Below, piece after piece: positions 17,719-28,597 of a stretch of 64,000 bases of DNA. Source of the stretch: Citrobacter freundii ATCC 8090 = MTCC 1658 = NBRC 12681 (lineage in GTDB: Bacteria; Pseudomonadota; Gammaproteobacteria; Enterobacterales; Enterobacteriaceae); contig NZ_CP049015.1 of the NCBI RefSeq assembly GCF_011064845.1, positions 248,001 to 312,000 of the forward strand, given 5' to 3'. The position numbers and the translations under genes were made by a program. Numbering within the stretch: the first letter of the stretch is position 1; each line of letters starts with the position of its first letter. Below the pieces are notes generated by a model. The model saw nothing but the letters and a program-made list of their open reading frames with translations, ran no database searches and was not told the DNA's origin.

Positions 17719-18141
17719 TAACAGCATGTCCAAATCACAAAAGATGGAATGAGTGTACCGAAATAATTCGCCCGGATGCTTTCTCTTTTTTATGTGAATA
17801 ACCAGATTAATAATTTTGTAACAACAGTAATGACAGTTTGAAACCGTAGAGATTGAAAAACAGGCAGAATAATACCCTGGAATGCAGCATTTTATTCGGC
17901 TCTTTGTGCCGTTATTTTATGCTGACAAACGTGCTTTTTTTTGTTTATCTATAGTGAAAAGCAGAATATTATCTTTTCTTAATCGACTGAAAAATAGAGA
18001 TTTTAGCCTGATTTTGCTTAAATGGCTGCGCTAAACCATTAATGAGACTGGTAAAAATAGTGCAGTTCAAAAAAAGCACAGACTGCTTTTTAACCACATA
18101 AATACAAAATATTAATTACGTCACGAATGGGGATTCAGGTA
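17719..18141 (+). promoter_or_regulatory. livK leader and promoter region (423 bases without a gene)
   Basis: This stretch between divergent panM and livK is AT-rich in its middle part (17740-18060). No ORF or repeat is convincing. The main structure is the AAAAAGCA/TGCTTTTT hairpin listed separately. In E. coli the liv genes are repressed by Lrp with leucine, and livJ/livK mRNAs are targeted by the sRNA GcvB; I cannot mark exact sites here. Confidence 0.5.
18071..18091 (+). terminator. Attenuator-like hairpin upstream of livK
   Basis: AAAAAGCA (18071-18078) pairs with TGCTTTTT (18084-18091) over a 5-base loop; the downstream arm supplies the T run. It lies about 50 bases before the livK start, inside the presumed leader, so it could attenuate transcription. 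The base composition is weak, hence the low confidence. Confidence 0.45.
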
Positions 18142-19251
18142 ATGAAACGGAATGCGAAAACAATTATCGCAGGGGTGATAGCACTGGCAATGTCACACGC
18201 GGTCATGGCGGAAGATATCAAGGTCGCTGTTGTCGGCGCGATGTCAGGTCCGGTCGCGCAGTGGGGTGATATGGAATTTAATGGCGCACGTCAGGCCATT
18301 AAAGATATCAATGCCAAAGGCGGGGTCAAAGGCGACAAACTGGTCGCTGTGGAATATGACGACGCCTGCGATCCGAAACAGGCTGTTGCGGTAGCGAACA
18401 AAATCGTCAATGACGGCATTCAGTACGTTATTGGACATCTGTGCTCATCTTCCACGCAGCCCGCATCAGATATCTATGAAGATGAAGGCATTCTGATGAT
18501 TTCTCCGGGCGCCACAAACCCGGAACTGACCCAGCGCGGTTACGCTCACATTATGCGTACAGCGGGCCTGGACTCCTCTCAAGGGCCGACCGCCGCGAAA
18601 TACATTCTGGAGAAGGTGAAGCCGCAGCGCATTGCCATCATTCACGATAAACAGCAATACGGTGAAGGCCTGGCGCGTTCAGTGCAGGACAGCCTGAAAG
18701 CGGGCAAAGCCAACATCGTTTTCTTTGACGGTATCACCGCCGGGGAAAAAGATTTTTCTGCGCTGATCGCTCGCCTGAAAAAAGAAAATATCGACTTTGT
18801 TTATTACGGCGGCTACTACCCGGAAATGGGGCAAATGCTGCGCCAGGCACGTTCCGTCGGGCTGAAAACCCAGTTTATGGGACCAGAGGGCGTCGGCAAT
18901 GCGTCGCTGTCTAACATTGCTGGTGATGCCGCTGAAGGCATGCTGGTGACCATGCCAAAACGCTATGACCAGGATCCGGCGAATAAAGCTATCGTCGATG
19001 CGCTCAAAGCTGACAAGAAAGATCCAACTGGACCGTACGTGTGGATCACTTATGCAGCCGTCCAGTCATTGGCGACAGCAATGGATCGCAGCGGTAGCAA
19101 AGAGCCGCTGGACCTGGTGAAAGATCTGAAAGCACACGGGGCTGATACCGTGATTGGGCCGCTGAAATGGGACGAAAAAGGCGATTTGAAGGGATTTGAG
19201 TTTGGTGTCTTCCAGTGGCATGCGGACGGTTCATCGACCGTCGCGAAGTAA
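18142..19251 (+). CDS. livK: Leucine-specific periplasmic binding protein LivK
   Basis: A 369-residue periplasmic protein that hands leucine to the LivHMGF permease. The signal peptide [18 protein letters not shown]... ends at VMA (about residue 23), and the mature sequence starts [19 protein letters not shown]; the Trp there, Tyr in LivJ, is a known specificity difference. The conserved cysteines sit in DDACDPKQ and GHLCSSST. The start at 18142 rather than 18127 gives the conserved N-terminus. First gene of the livKHMGF operon; livH starts 60 bases downstream. Confidence 0.95.
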   Translation: MKRNAKTIIAGVIALAMSHAVMAEDIKVAVVGAMSGPVAQWGDMEFNGARQAIKDINAKGGVKGDKLVAVEYDDACDPKQAVAVANKIVNDGIQYVIGHLCSSSTQPASDIYEDEGILMISPGATNPELTQRGYAHIMRTAGLDSSQGPTAAKYILEKVKPQRIAIIHDKQQYGEGLARSVQDSLKAGKANIVFFDGITAGEKDFSALIARLKKENIDFVYYGGYYPEMGQMLRQARSVGLKTQFMGPEGVGNASLSNIAGDAAEGMLVTMPKRYDQDPANKAIVDALKADKKDPTGPYVWITYAAVQSLATAMDRSGSKEPLDLVKDLKAHGADTVIGPLKWDEKGDLKGFEFGVFQWHADGSSTVAK

Positions 19252-19311
19252 TACCTGAAGACGAGTTATCCCACCGCCGTGTAAAATGGGCGGGTATAAA
19301 AAGGTTACCTT

Positions 19312-20238
19312 ATGTCCGAGCAGTTCCTCTATTTCTTGCAGCAGATGTTTAACGGCGTCACGCTGGGAAGCACCTACGCGCTGATCGCCATCGGTTACAC
19401 GATGGTGTACGGCATTATCGGCATGATCAACTTCGCCCATGGCGAGGTGTATATGATCGGCAGCTATGTCTCCTTTATGATCATCGCCGCGCTAATGATG
19501 ATGGGCATTGATTCCAGTTGGCTACTGGTCGCGGCGGGCTTCGTCGGCGCGATTGTGATTGCCAGCGCCTACGGCTGGAGCATTGAACGCGTGGCGTATC
19601 GACCCGTGCGCAGCTCTAAGCGCCTGATCGCGCTGATTTCCGCTATCGGGATGTCCATCTTCCTGCAAAACTACGTCAGCCTGACGGAAGGTTCGCGCGA
19701 TGTGGCACTGCCCAGCCTGTTTAATGGCCAGTGGACCGTTGGCAGTAGCGAAAACTTCTCTGCTTCCATCACCACCATGCAGTTGGTTATCTGGATTGTA
19801 ACCTTCCTGGCGATGCTGGCGCTGACGCTGTTTATCCGTTACTCCCGTATGGGTCGCGCCTGCCGTGCCTGCGCGGAAGACCTGAAAATGGCCAGCCTGC
19901 TCGGCATCAACACCGATCGCGTGATTGCGCTGACCTTTGTGATTGGCGCGGCAATGGCGGCGGTCGCGGGCGTGCTGCTCGGTCAATTCTATGGCGTAAT
20001 TAACCCATACATCGGCTTTATGGCCGGGATGAAGGCCTTTACCGCAGCGGTGCTTGGCGGCATCGGCAGCATTCCTGGGGCGATGATCGGCGGCCTGATT
20101 CTGGGCGTCGCGGAAGCGCTCTCCTCTGCTTATCTGAGTACTGAATACAAAGACGTCGTTTCATTCGCGCTACTGATTCTGGTGCTGCTGGTGATGCCGA
20201 CCGGTATTCTGGGTCGCCCGGAGGTAGAGAAAGTATGA
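19312..20238 (+). CDS. livH: Branched-chain amino acid ABC permease LivH
   Basis: A 308-residue inner-membrane permease, one half of the LivHM channel. It has about eight hydrophobic segments. The family's conserved ATPase-contact motif is in [26 protein letters not shown] form ([17 protein letters not shown]). An AAGGTTACCTT sequence precedes the ATG. Its stop overlaps the livM start by four bases (ATGA). Confidence 0.96.
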   Translation: MSEQFLYFLQQMFNGVTLGSTYALIAIGYTMVYGIIGMINFAHGEVYMIGSYVSFMIIAALMMMGIDSSWLLVAAGFVGAIVIASAYGWSIERVAYRPVRSSKRLIALISAIGMSIFLQNYVSLTEGSRDVALPSLFNGQWTVGSSENFSASITTMQLVIWIVTFLAMLALTLFIRYSRMGRACRACAEDLKMASLLGINTDRVIALTFVIGAAMAAVAGVLLGQFYGVINPYIGFMAGMKAFTAAVLGGIGSIPGAMIGGLILGVAEALSSAYLSTEYKDVVSFALLILVLLVMPTGILGRPEVEKV

Positions 20239-21512
20239 AACCGATGCATTTTGCAATGGCGCTGCTCTCTGCCGCCATGTTCTTCGTCCTGGCGGGCGTC
20301 TTTATGGGCGTTCAGTTAGAGCTTGACGGCACCAAACTGGTGGTGGATTCCGCGGCAGATATTCGCTGGCAGTGGGTGTTTATTGGTACTGGCGTGGTCT
20401 TCCTCTTTCAGTTGCTGCGTCCAGCTTTCCAGAAGGGCCTGAAGAGCGTCTCCGGACCGAAGTTTATTCTGCCGGCGATTGACGGCTCCACCGTTAAACA
20501 GAAGCTGTTCCTGGTGGCGTTGCTGGTGATTGCCGTGGCGTGGCCGTTTATGGTCTCGCGCGGTACGGTGGATATCGCCACGCTGACGATGATTTATATC
20601 ATCCTCGGCCTCGGCTTAAACGTGGTGGTGGGGCTTTCCGGCCTGCTGGTGCTGGGCTACGGCGGCTTTTATGCCATCGGCGCTTACACCTTCGCGCTGC
20701 TGAACCACTATTACGGACTCGGCTTCTGGACCTGTCTGCCGCTGGCGGGGTTGGTTTCCGCTGCTGCGGGCTTCCTGCTCGGCTTCCCGGTACTGCGCCT
20801 GCGCGGTGATTATCTGGCGATTGTGACCTTAGGCTTCGGTGAAATCGTCCGTATCCTACTGCTCAACAACACCGAAGTGACCGGTGGCCCGAACGGTATC
20901 AGCCAGATCCCGAAACCGACCTTTTTCGGTCTGGAGTTTAGCCGTACCGCTCGTGAAGGTGGCTGGGATACCTTCAGCAACTTCTTTAACGTCAAGTACG
21001 ATCCCTCTGACCGCGTCATTTTCCTCTATCTGGTGGCGCTGCTGCTGGTGGTCTTCTCGCTGTTTGTGATTAACCGTCTGCTGCGTATGCCGTTGGGCCG
21101 TGCGTGGGAAGCGCTGCGTGAAGATGAAATAGCCTGTCGCTCGCTGGGCTTAAACCCAACGCGCATCAAACTGACAGCTTTTACCATCAGCGCCGCGTTT
21201 GCCGGTTTTGCCGGTACGCTGTTTGCCGCGCGCCAGGGCTTCGTCAGCCCGGAATCCTTCACCTTTGCCGAGTCGGCCTTTGTGCTGGCAATTGTGGTAT
21301 TGGGCGGAATGGGCTCACAGTTTGCGGTGATCCTCGCGGCCATCCTGCTGGTAGTGTCACGCGAGCTGATGCGTGATTTCAACGAATACAGCATGTTAAT
21401 GCTGGGTGGTTTAATGGTACTGATGATGATCTGGCGTCCGCAGGGCTTGTTGCCGATGACCCGTCCACAGTTGAAGCTGAAAAACGGGGAAGCGAAAGGA
21501 GAGCAGGCATGA
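20235..21512 (+). CDS. livM: Branched-chain amino acid ABC permease LivM
   Basis: A 425-residue membrane permease, partner of LivH. It has an N-terminal extension of about 100 residues with two or three hydrophobic segments, then the conserved core ([52 protein letters not shown]). The ABC-contact loop is [21 protein letters not shown]. It overlaps livH and livG by four bases each, so translation of the three is coupled. Confidence 0.96.
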   Translation: MKPMHFAMALLSAAMFFVLAGVFMGVQLELDGTKLVVDSAADIRWQWVFIGTGVVFLFQLLRPAFQKGLKSVSGPKFILPAIDGSTVKQKLFLVALLVIAVAWPFMVSRGTVDIATLTMIYIILGLGLNVVVGLSGLLVLGYGGFYAIGAYTFALLNHYYGLGFWTCLPLAGLVSAAAGFLLGFPVLRLRGDYLAIVTLGFGEIVRILLLNNTEVTGGPNGISQIPKPTFFGLEFSRTAREGGWDTFSNFFNVKYDPSDRVIFLYLVALLLVVFSLFVINRLLRMPLGRAWEALREDEIACRSLGLNPTRIKLTAFTISAAFAGFAGTLFAARQGFVSPESFTFAESAFVLAIVVLGGMGSQFAVILAAILLVVSRELMRDFNEYSMLMLGGLMVLMMIWRPQGLLPMTRPQLKLKNGEAKGEQA

Positions 21513-22276
21513 GTCAGCCATTATTATCCGTTAACGGCCTGATGATGCGCTTCGGCGGTCTGCTGGCGGTAAACAACGTTGAACTGGAACTGCGGCCGCA
21601 GGAAATAGTTTCGTTAATCGGGCCAAACGGCGCGGGAAAAACCACGGTCTTCAACTGCCTGACCGGTTTTTATAAGCCGACCGGTGGGACGATTAAGCTG
21701 CGCGACCAGCACCTGGAAGGACTACCGGGTCAGCAAATCGCGCGTATGGGCGTGGTGCGTACTTTCCAGCACGTACGTCTGTTTCGCGAAATGACGGTGA
21801 TTGAAAACCTGCTGGTGGCGCAACATCAGCAACTGAAAACCGGCGTCTTCTCCGGCCTGTTGAAAACTCCGTCGTTCCGTCGCGCGCAGAGTGAAGCGTT
21901 GGATCGCGCCGCCACCTGGCTGGAGCGTATTGGTTTGCTGGAGCACGCCAACCGTCAGGCGAGTAACCTGGCCTACGGCGATCAGCGTCGTCTGGAGATT
22001 GCCCGTTGCATGGTGACCCAGCCGGAAATCCTGATGCTCGACGAACCCGCTGCGGGACTCAACCCGAAAGAGACCAAAGAGCTGGACGAACTGATTGCTG
22101 AACTGCGTAACCATCACAACACCACCATTTTGTTGATTGAGCACGACATGAAGCTGGTGATGGGGATTTCCGATCGTATTTACGTGGTGAACCAGGGCAC
22201 GCCGCTGGCGAATGGGACGCCGGAACAGATTCGTAATAACCCGGATGTTATCCGCGCCTATTTAGGTGAAGCATAA
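21509..22276 (+). CDS. livG: Branched-chain amino acid ABC ATPase LivG
   Basis: A 255-residue cytoplasmic ATPase of the LIV system. Walker A is GPNGAGKTT, the Q-loop region is [10 protein letters not shown], the signature region is [15 protein letters not shown], Walker B is [15 protein letters not shown], and the switch His is in LIEHDM. The signature reads AYGDQ rather than LSGGQ, as usual for LivG proteins. Confidence 0.96.
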   Translation: MSQPLLSVNGLMMRFGGLLAVNNVELELRPQEIVSLIGPNGAGKTTVFNCLTGFYKPTGGTIKLRDQHLEGLPGQQIARMGVVRTFQHVRLFREMTVIENLLVAQHQQLKTGVFSGLLKTPSFRRAQSEALDRAATWLERIGLLEHANRQASNLAYGDQRRLEIARCMVTQPEILMLDEPAAGLNPKETKELDELIAELRNHHNTTILLIEHDMKLVMGISDRIYVVNQGTPLANGTPEQIRNNPDVIRAYLGEA

Positions 22277-22293
22277 TGGGGGCGAGGATTAAT

Positions 22294-23007
22294 ATGGATA
22301 AGGCGATGTTATCGTTCGACAAAGTCAACGCCCACTACGGCAAGATACAGGCGCTGCACGACGTCAGCTTGTATATCAACCAGGGTGAAATCGTTACTCT
22401 GATTGGTGCCAACGGCGCGGGAAAAACCACGCTGCTCGGCACATTGTGTGGTGACCCGCGAGCGACCAGCGGGCGAATCGTCTTTGATGGTAAAGACATT
22501 ACCGACTGGCAGACGGCGAAAATCATGCGCGAAGCGGTAGCGATTGTGCCGGAAGGGCGTCGCGTGTTTTCCCGTATGACGGTGGAAGAGAACCTGGCGA
22601 TGGGCGGTTTCTTTGCCGAGAAAGACCAGTTTCAGGAACGCATCAAGTGGGTGTATGACCTGTTTCCTCGCCTGCATGAGCGTCGTATTCAACGTGCAGG
22701 AACGATGTCCGGCGGTGAACAACAGATGCTGGCGATAGGCCGTGCGCTGATGAGCCAGCCGAGGCTGCTACTGCTTGATGAACCGTCGCTGGGTCTGGCG
22801 CCGATTATCATCCAGCAGATCTTTAACACTATTGAGCAACTGCGCGAGCAGGGGATGACCATTTTCCTTGTCGAACAGAACGCTAACCAGGCGCTGAAGC
22901 TCGCCGATCGCGGCTACGTGCTGGAAAACGGTCATGTGGTGCTGGAAGACACTGGCGATGCGCTACTGGCTAACGAAGCGGTGCGCAGTGCGTATCTGGG
23001 CGGTTAA
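22294..23007 (+). CDS. livF: Branched-chain amino acid ABC ATPase LivF
   Basis: A 237-residue ATPase that pairs with LivG. Walker A is GANGAGKTT, signature MSGGEQQMLAIGRAL, Walker B LLLLDEPSLGLAP, switch residue in LVEQNANQ (Gln replaces His, normal for LivF). I use ATG 22294 (MDKAMLSFDK), which has a GGGGGCGAGGAT sequence upstream; the ATG at 22276 overlaps the livG stop and adds MGARIN. Last gene of the operon, followed by a terminator. Confidence 0.95.
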   Translation: MDKAMLSFDKVNAHYGKIQALHDVSLYINQGEIVTLIGANGAGKTTLLGTLCGDPRATSGRIVFDGKDITDWQTAKIMREAVAIVPEGRRVFSRMTVEENLAMGGFFAEKDQFQERIKWVYDLFPRLHERRIQRAGTMSGGEQQMLAIGRALMSQPRLLLLDEPSLGLAPIIIQQIFNTIEQLREQGMTIFLVEQNANQALKLADRGYVLENGHVVLEDTGDALLANEAVRSAYLGG

Positions 23008-23024
23008 TCATTCTCTGAATAGAC

Positions 23025-23050
23025 AAGGGGCCCGCTGTGGCCCCTTTTTA
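23025..23050 (+). terminator. Intrinsic terminator of livKHMGF
   Basis: AAGGGGCC (23025-23032) pairs with GGCCCCTT (23039-23046), followed by TTTTA. It lies 18 bases after livF. Confidence 0.92.
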
Positions 23051-23067
23051 TTGCGCTATGTTATTAT

Positions 23068-23082
23068 TGAGAATAGTTATCA
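23068..23082 (+). promoter_or_regulatory. Candidate Fur box before the small exported protein gene
   Basis: TGAGAATAGTTATCA matches the 7-1-7 Fur core TGATAATNATTATCA at 12 of 14 defined positions, and the wider region (ttattga...tcaataa) extends the palindrome. It overlaps a weak -35/-10 pair (TTGCGC at 23051, TAGTTA at 23074). It is 28 bases upstream of the ATG at 23110. Confidence 0.65.
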
Positions 23083-23109
23083 ATAATAAAAAATGAACAT
23101 GGAGAAAGG

Positions 23110-23391
23110 ATGATTCGTTCAGGTACCTGCATGATGATTGGCAGTTTGTTTTTGACGCTTTCTTTAACTACCCTGGCCTCGACACCGCCAGCGTTTGACC
23201 CGCGCGATCCCGCAATCTGGGAAGAGAAATCGGACAACCCGTTAGCGCAATCCGACTCGCCCTGCGAAGTGTTTACCAGCTCGGTATGCCCGGGCTGGGA
23301 AGATGATAAATCAGATATCCAACGTGAACGTGAGCGACGAGAGCAGCAGCGTTTACAGAATGAGTACGAACGACGCTGGCGCAGAGATTAA
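23110..23391 (+). CDS. Small exported protein of unknown function, probably Fur-regulated
   Basis: A 93-residue protein with a signal-peptide-like N-terminus (hydrophobic MMIGSLFLTLSLTTLA, likely cleaved near LAS-TPPA). The short mature part has two cysteines (SPCEVFTSSVCPGW) and an Arg/Glu/Gln-rich helical C-terminus (QRERERREQQRLQNEYERR). A GGAGAAAGG site lies just before the ATG, and a candidate Fur box upstream, so it is a real gene. The two cysteines could form a disulfide in the periplasm. I do not recognise the family. ATGs at codons 8 and 9 are alternative starts. Confidence 0.65.
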   Translation: MIRSGTCMMIGSLFLTLSLTTLASTPPAFDPRDPAIWEEKSDNPLAQSDSPCEVFTSSVCPGWEDDKSDIQRERERREQQRLQNEYERRWRRD

Positions 23392-23425
23392 TCTTTCTCC
23401 TGCAGCAACAGATAACGCCATCCTG

Positions 23426-23458
23426 GCCGGGTAAGGCATACCGCTACCCGGCTTTGTT
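23426..23458 (+). terminator. REP-like hairpin/terminator
   Basis: GCCGGGTA (23426-23433) pairs with TACCCGGC (23445-23452), followed by TTTGTTG. It probably ends the transcript of the small exported protein gene and separates it from ugpB. Confidence 0.6.
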
Positions 23459-23500
23459 GTGCACCACTCCGCATTTTCCTGTCACTACGCTTTCACCGCC

Positions 23501-23526
23501 TTGCCATCTGTTTGTCGCCTTACTAT
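23501..23526 (+). promoter_or_regulatory. Candidate Pho box and -10 of the ugpB promoter
   Basis: TTGCCAT (23501-23507), four bases, then TTGTCGC (23512-23518) form two 7-mers with the 11-base period of PhoB sites (consensus CTGTCAT). A -10-like TACTAT follows at 23521-23526. The spacer is less AT-rich than the consensus. The architecture agrees with the PhoB-controlled ugp promoter of E. coli. Confidence 0.5.
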
Positions 23527-23637
23527 CTTTTTTTTGTAATAAAAAAGTTATTTTTCTGTCATTCGAGCATGTCATGTTACCCCCGCGAGCATAAAACGCG
23601 TGATATCGCGCATCCGGCACAACAAGAGAGATAACCG

Positions 23638-24954
23638 ATGATATCGTTACGACATACAGCTTTAGGACTGGCACTTAGCCTGGCGTTTGCAGGTCAGGCA
23701 CTGGCGGTCACCACCATCCCATTCTGGCACTCAATGGAAGGCGAACTGGGTAAAGAAGTTGATTCTCTGGCGCAACGTTTTAATGCCGCCAATCCCGACT
23801 ACAAAATTGTTCCGCAGTACAAAGGCAACTACGAGCAGAGCCTGAGTGCAGGAATTGCCGCTTTCCGTACCGGAAACGCGCCCGCGCTGCTACAGGTTTA
23901 TGAAGTGGGTACAGCAACGATGATGGCTTCGAAAGCCATTAAACCGGTCTATGAAGTATTCAAAGAGGCTGGTATTAACTTCGATGAGTCTCAGTTCGTA
24001 CCGACGGTATCCGGTTATTACACCGACTCTAAAAGCGGACATTTGCTTTCTCAACCGTTTAACAGCTCCACTCCGGTGCTGTACTACAACAAAGATGCCT
24101 TTAAAAAAGCTGGTTTAGACCCTGAGCAGCCGCCGAAAACCTGGCAGGACCTGGCGGAGTACACCGCGAAGCTGAAAGCGGCAGGCATGAAGTGCGGTTA
24201 CGCCAGCGGCTGGCAGGGATGGATTCAGATTGAAAACTTCAGCGCCTGGAACGGTCTGCCGGTAGCAACCAAAAACAACGGTTTTGACGGTACTGACGCA
24301 GTGCTGGAGTTCAATAAACCGGAACAGGTAAAACATATCGCTCTGCTGGAAGAGCTGAACAAAAAAGGCGATTTCAGCTACTTCGGGCGTAAGGACGAAT
24401 CCACTGAGAAGTTCTATAACGGGGATTGTGCCATTACCACCGCCTCTTCCGGTTCGCTGGCTGATATACGCCATTACGCGAAATTCAACTATGGCGTCGG
24501 AATGATGCCGTACGATGCCGATGTGAAGGGCGCGCCGCAGAACGCAATTATCGGTGGGGCCAGTCTTTGGGTGATGCAGGGCAAAGACAAAGCCACTTAC
24601 GAAGGCGTGGCGAAGTTCCTCAACTTCCTGGCGAAGCCTGAAATTGCTGCTGAATGGCACCAGAAGACCGGCTATCTGCCGATCACCACAGCTGCCTACG
24701 ACCTGACCCGTGAGCAGGGCTTCTATGATAAGAACCCTGGGGCTGATATCGCCACCCGCCAGATGCTGAACAAGCCGCCGTTGCCGTTCACCAAAGGGCT
24801 GCGTCTGGGCAACATGCCGCAGATCCGTACCATTGTGGATGAAGAGCTGGAAAGCGTCTGGACCGGGAAGAAAACCCCGCAGCAGGCGCTGGATGCCGCC
24901 GTTGAGCGTGGCAATCAGTTATTGCGCCGCTTTGAGCAATCGACCAAATCGTAA
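23638..24954 (+). CDS. ugpB: sn-glycerol-3-phosphate-binding periplasmic protein UgpB
   Basis: A 438-residue periplasmic binding protein for sn-glycerol-3-phosphate and glycerophosphodiesters. The signal peptide [20 protein letters not shown] ends at ALA (residue ~23); the mature protein begins [20 protein letters not shown], typical of the MalE-like cluster. Phosphate starvation induces the ugp operon through PhoB in E. coli. A BIME separates it from ugpA, which may set higher expression of the binding protein than of the membrane genes. Confidence 0.95.
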   Translation: MISLRHTALGLALSLAFAGQALAVTTIPFWHSMEGELGKEVDSLAQRFNAANPDYKIVPQYKGNYEQSLSAGIAAFRTGNAPALLQVYEVGTATMMASKAIKPVYEVFKEAGINFDESQFVPTVSGYYTDSKSGHLLSQPFNSSTPVLYYNKDAFKKAGLDPEQPPKTWQDLAEYTAKLKAAGMKCGYASGWQGWIQIENFSAWNGLPVATKNNGFDGTDAVLEFNKPEQVKHIALLEELNKKGDFSYFGRKDESTEKFYNGDCAITTASSGSLADIRHYAKFNYGVGMMPYDADVKGAPQNAIIGGASLWVMQGKDKATYEGVAKFLNFLAKPEIAAEWHQKTGYLPITTAAYDLTREQGFYDKNPGADIATRQMLNKPPLPFTKGLRLGNMPQIRTIVDEELESVWTGKKTPQQALDAAVERGNQLLRRFEQSTKS

Positions 24955-24959
24955 TGTGA

Positions 24960-25042
24960 AATGCCGGGTGGCGGCTGCGCCTTACCCGGCCTACAAATGC
25001 GCGTAGGCCGGATAAGCGTAGCGCCATCCGGCGCTGTTCAGG
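24960..25042. repeat. BIME between ugpB and ugpA
   Basis: Two opposed REP units (gccgggtggcggctgcgcct... and gtaggccggataagcgtagc...) form an intra-operon palindromic pair immediately after the ugpB stop. Such REP pairs stabilise upstream mRNA, for example malE, and would favour ugpB over ugpAEC. Confidence 0.85.
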
Positions 25043-25054
25043 AATCAAACTTCC

Positions 25055-25942
25055 ATGTCTTCATCTCGTCCGGTGTTCCGTTCGCGCTGGCTTCCCTATT
25101 TACTGGTGGCTCCGCAGCTGGTTATCACCGTTATTTTCTTTATCTGGCCTGCCGGTGAAGCGCTGTGGTACTCGCTACAATCCGTTGATCCGTTTGGTCT
25201 TTCCAGCCAGTTTGTCGGACTGGAAAACTTTGTCGCGCTGTTTCATGACCCGTACTACCTCGACTCATTCTGGACCACCATTAAGTTCAGTACGTTAGTC
25301 ACGGTAAGCGGTCTGCTGGTGTCGTTATTTTTTGCGGCGTTGGTGAATTACGTGGTGCGCGGCAGCCGTTTTTACCAAACGCTGATGCTGTTGCCTTACG
25401 CGGTTGCGCCCGCCGTTGCCGCCGTATTGTGGATCTTCCTGTTTAACCCCGGGCGCGGGCTGATTACCCATTTTCTCGGTGAGTTTGGCTATGACTGGAA
25501 CCATGCGCAAAACAGCGGTCAGGCAATGTTCCTGGTGGTGTTTGCGTCGGTCTGGAAGCAGATTAGTTACAACTTCCTGTTCTTCTTTGCCGCATTGCAG
25601 TCTATTCCTCGCTCGCTGATCGAAGCCGCCGCGATTGACGGTGCGGGGCCGGTTCGCCGCTTCTTTAAACTGGCGCTGCCGCTCATTGCCCCGGTGAGCT
25701 TCTTCCTGCTGGTGGTGAATCTGGTGTATGCCTTCTTTGACACCTTCCCGGTGATTGATGCTGCCACTGCAGGCGGGCCGGTACAGGCGACCACGACGCT
25801 GATTTATAAGATCTATCGCGAAGGTTTTGTCGGGCTGGATCTGGCTTCTTCCGCTGCACAATCGGTGGTGCTGATGTTCCTGGTCATTATTTTGACGGTG
25901 GTGCAGTTCCGCTATGTGGAAAGTAAGGTGCGTTACCAATGA
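25055..25942 (+). CDS. ugpA: Glycerol-3-phosphate ABC permease UgpA
   Basis: A 295-residue MalF-like inner-membrane permease with six predicted helices. The EAA loop that docks on UgpC is [24 protein letters not shown]. The N-terminus [21 protein letters not shown] matches the family. Its end overlaps ugpE by four bases. Confidence 0.95.
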   Translation: MSSSRPVFRSRWLPYLLVAPQLVITVIFFIWPAGEALWYSLQSVDPFGLSSQFVGLENFVALFHDPYYLDSFWTTIKFSTLVTVSGLLVSLFFAALVNYVVRGSRFYQTLMLLPYAVAPAVAAVLWIFLFNPGRGLITHFLGEFGYDWNHAQNSGQAMFLVVFASVWKQISYNFLFFFAALQSIPRSLIEAAAIDGAGPVRRFFKLALPLIAPVSFFLLVVNLVYAFFDTFPVIDAATAGGPVQATTTLIYKIYREGFVGLDLASSAAQSVVLMFLVIILTVVQFRYVESKVRYQ

Positions 25943-26784
25943 TTGAGAACCGTCGTGGGCTGACAATATTCAGCCATGCCATGTTGATTATGGGGATCAT
26001 GGTGATCCTGTTTCCGTTGTACGTCGCGTTTGTCGCGGCGACGCTGGACAACAAAGCGGTGTTTGAGACGCCGATGACGCTGGTTCCCGGCTCGCAGCTG
26101 CTGGAAAACATGAAATACATCTGGGTCAACGGCGTGGGCGTCAACAGCGCGCCGTTCTGGCTGATGATGCTCAACAGTTTCATCATGGCGTTCAGCATTA
26201 CGGTAGGGAAAATTACCGTCTCTATGCTCTCCGCATTCGCCATCGTCTGGTTTCGCTTTCCGCTGCGCAACCTGTTCTTCTGGATGATTTTTATCACCCT
26301 GATGCTACCGGTTGAGGTGCGTATTTTCCCGACGGTAGAAGTGATCGCCAATCTGAAGATGCTCGACAGCTATGCGGGTCTGACACTGCCGTTGATGGCA
26401 TCTGCGACAGCGACTTTCCTGTTCCGTCAGTTCTTTATGACCCTGCCGGATGAACTGGTTGAGGCGGCGCGTATTGACGGCGCGTCACCAATGCGTTTTT
26501 TCCGCGATATCGTACTACCGCTGTCAAAAACCAATCTGGCGGCGCTGTTCGTTATTACCTTTATCTACGGCTGGAACCAGTATCTGTGGCCGTTGTTAAT
26601 TATTACCGACGTCAATTTGGGCACTGCGGTGGCAGGTATCAAAGGCATGATTGCCACCGGTGAAGGCACCACGCAGTGGAACCAGGTAATGGCCGCCATG
26701 CTGCTGACGCTCATCCCTCCGGTAATCATCGTGTTAGCCATGCAGCGCGCGTTTGTGCGTGGTTTAGTGGACAGTGAGAAATAA
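25939..26784 (+). CDS. ugpE: Glycerol-3-phosphate ABC permease UgpE
   Basis: A 281-residue MalG-like permease with six helices. The EAA motif is [23 protein letters not shown]. It overlaps ugpA by four bases and ends two bases before ugpC. Confidence 0.95.
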   Translation: MIENRRGLTIFSHAMLIMGIMVILFPLYVAFVAATLDNKAVFETPMTLVPGSQLLENMKYIWVNGVGVNSAPFWLMMLNSFIMAFSITVGKITVSMLSAFAIVWFRFPLRNLFFWMIFITLMLPVEVRIFPTVEVIANLKMLDSYAGLTLPLMASATATFLFRQFFMTLPDELVEAARIDGASPMRFFRDIVLPLSKTNLAALFVITFIYGWNQYLWPLLIITDVNLGTAVAGIKGMIATGEGTTQWNQVMAAMLLTLIPPVIIVLAMQRAFVRGLVDSEK

Positions 26785-26786
26785 AA

Positions 26787-27857
26787 ATGGCTGGTTTAAA
26801 ACTACAGGCAGTAACCAAAAGCTGGGACGGCAAAACCCAGGTGATTAAACCGCTGACGCTGGACGTCGCGGACGGGGAATTTATTGTGATGGTTGGGCCA
26901 TCCGGCTGCGGTAAGTCTACGCTGCTGCGGATGGTGGCCGGGCTTGAACGGGTAAGCGGCGGCGATATCTGGATTGATAATAAACGCGTCACCGAGATGG
27001 AGCCGAAGGATCGCGGCATTGCGATGGTCTTTCAAAACTATGCTCTCTACCCGCATATGAGCGTGGAAGAAAACATGGCCTGGGGGCTGAAAATCCGCGG
27101 GATGGGCAAGGAGCATATTGCTGAGCGGGTAAAAGAGGCGGCACGTATTCTCGAGCTGGGTGAGCTGCTTAAACGTCGTCCACGCGAGCTTTCCGGCGGT
27201 CAGCGCCAGCGCGTGGCCATGGGACGGGCAATTGTCCGTGACCCGGCGGTATTCCTGTTCGATGAACCGCTTTCTAACCTCGATGCCAAGCTGCGCGTAC
27301 AGATGCGTCTGGAGTTACAACATCTGCATCGCCGACTGAAAACCACCTCGCTGTACGTGACGCACGATCAGGTTGAAGCGATGACCCTCGCCCAACGGGT
27401 AATGGTAATGAACAAAGGTATTGCCGAGCAAATCGGCACCCCAGTTGAGGTGTATGAAAAACCCGCCAGCCGCTTTGTGGCGAGCTTTATCGGCAGCCCG
27501 GCGATGAATCTGCTCGATGGGCGCATCAGCGCTACGGGTACCCATTTTGAGCTGGAGGGCGGCATGACGTTACCCATTGGCAGAAGCGCCAGGGAGTGTA
27601 TTGGGCGTAACATGACGCTGGGTATCCGCCCGGAGCATATTGCGCTAAGCTCGCAGGCCGAAGGCGGCGTGCCGCTGGTCGTCGACACGCTGGAAATGCT
27701 GGGTGCGGATAATCTGGCACATGGACGTTGGGGTGAGCAAAAGCTGGTGGTGCGACTGGCGCATCAGCATCGCCCGACGGCAGGCAGTACGCTGTGGCTG
27801 CATCTGCCAGAACATCATCTGCATCTTTTTGATGGCGAAACAGGACAACGCGTATGA
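26787..27857 (+). CDS. ugpC: Glycerol-3-phosphate ABC ATPase UgpC
   Basis: A 356-residue MalK-type ATPase. Walker A is [10 protein letters not shown]-loop [12 protein letters not shown], signature [14 protein letters not shown], Walker [15 protein letters not shown], and switch VTHDQ. The C-terminal ~120 residues form the OB-fold regulatory domain, which in E. coli senses internal phosphate. The sequence overlaps ugpQ by four bases. Confidence 0.96.
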   Translation: MAGLKLQAVTKSWDGKTQVIKPLTLDVADGEFIVMVGPSGCGKSTLLRMVAGLERVSGGDIWIDNKRVTEMEPKDRGIAMVFQNYALYPHMSVEENMAWGLKIRGMGKEHIAERVKEAARILELGELLKRRPRELSGGQRQRVAMGRAIVRDPAVFLFDEPLSNLDAKLRVQMRLELQHLHRRLKTTSLYVTHDQVEAMTLAQRVMVMNKGIAEQIGTPVEVYEKPASRFVASFIGSPAMNLLDGRISATGTHFELEGGMTLPIGRSARECIGRNMTLGIRPEHIALSSQAEGGVPLVVDTLEMLGADNLAHGRWGEQKLVVRLAHQHRPTAGSTLWLHLPEHHLHLFDGETGQRV

Positions 27858-28597
27858 ATAACTGGCCTTACCCCCATATTGTCGCCCATCGCGGCGGCGG
27901 TAAGTTAGCCCCGGAAAACACCCTGGCGGCAATCGACATGGGGGCGCAATATGGGCATACCATGATTGAGTTTGACGCTAAATTGTCGAAAGACGGTGAG
28001 ATCTTCTTACTGCATGACGACAACCTGGAACGCACCAGCAACGGCTGGGGCGTGGCTGGCGAATTGAACTGGCAGGATCTATTGCGCGTGGACGCCGGCG
28101 GCTGGTTTAGCGGTGAGTTTAAAGGCGAACCGTTGCCGCTGCTCTCGCAAGTTGCTGAGCGCTGTCGCCAGCACGGCATGATGGCAAATATTGAGATCAA
28201 ACCCACCACCGGGACGGGGGCGCTCACCGGGAAGGTCGTGGCGCTGGCCGCACGTGAACTGTGGGCGGGAATGACGCCACCACTGTTGTCATCCTTTGAA
28301 ATTGATGCGCTAGAAGCTGCGCAGCAGGCGGTGCCTGAACTGCCGAGAGGTTTGCTGCTGGATGAATGGCGCGAGGACTGGCGTGAGCTGACCACGCGGC
28401 TTGGCTGCGTTTCTATTCATCTTAATCATAAGCTGCTGGATGAGGCGCGCGTGGATGCGCTGCGCGATGCTGGGCTACGTATTCTGGTTTATACCGTCAA
28501 CCGACCCCAGCGCGCGGCAGAACTGCTGCGCTGGGGCGTAGACAGCATCTGTACCGATGCCATTGATACCATTGGTCCGGATTTCCAGCCCAGTTAA
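27854..28597 (+). CDS. ugpQ: Glycerophosphodiester phosphodiesterase UgpQ (cytoplasmic)
   Basis: A 247-residue GDPD enzyme that hydrolyses glycerophosphodiesters entering through UgpBAEC to glycerol-3-phosphate and alcohol. The catalytic/metal motif is [16 protein letters not shown] (His12, Arg13, Glu21), and HDDNLERT supplies the second His. No signal peptide is present, consistent with the cytoplasmic paralogue rather than GlpQ. Last gene of ugpBAECQ; its last four bases overlap the convergent yhhA. Confidence 0.95.
   Translation: MNNWPYPHIVAHRGGGKLAPENTLAAIDMGAQYGHTMIEFDAKLSKDGEIFLLHDDNLERTSNGWGVAGELNWQDLLRVDAGGWFSGEFKGEPLPLLSQVAERCRQHGMMANIEIKPTTGTGALTGKVVALAARELWAGMTPPLLSSFEIDALEAAQQAVPELPRGLLLDEWREDWRELTTRLGCVSIHLNHKLLDEARVDALRDAGLRILVYTVNRPQRAAELLRWGVDSICTDAIDTIGPDFQPS

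Noticed and set aside
23573..23592. CTGTCATTCGAGCATGTCAT-like sequence near 23556-23576 as the ugpB Pho box
   Set aside because: The two heptamers are 13 rather than 11 bases apart; the pair at 23501-23518 has the right period.
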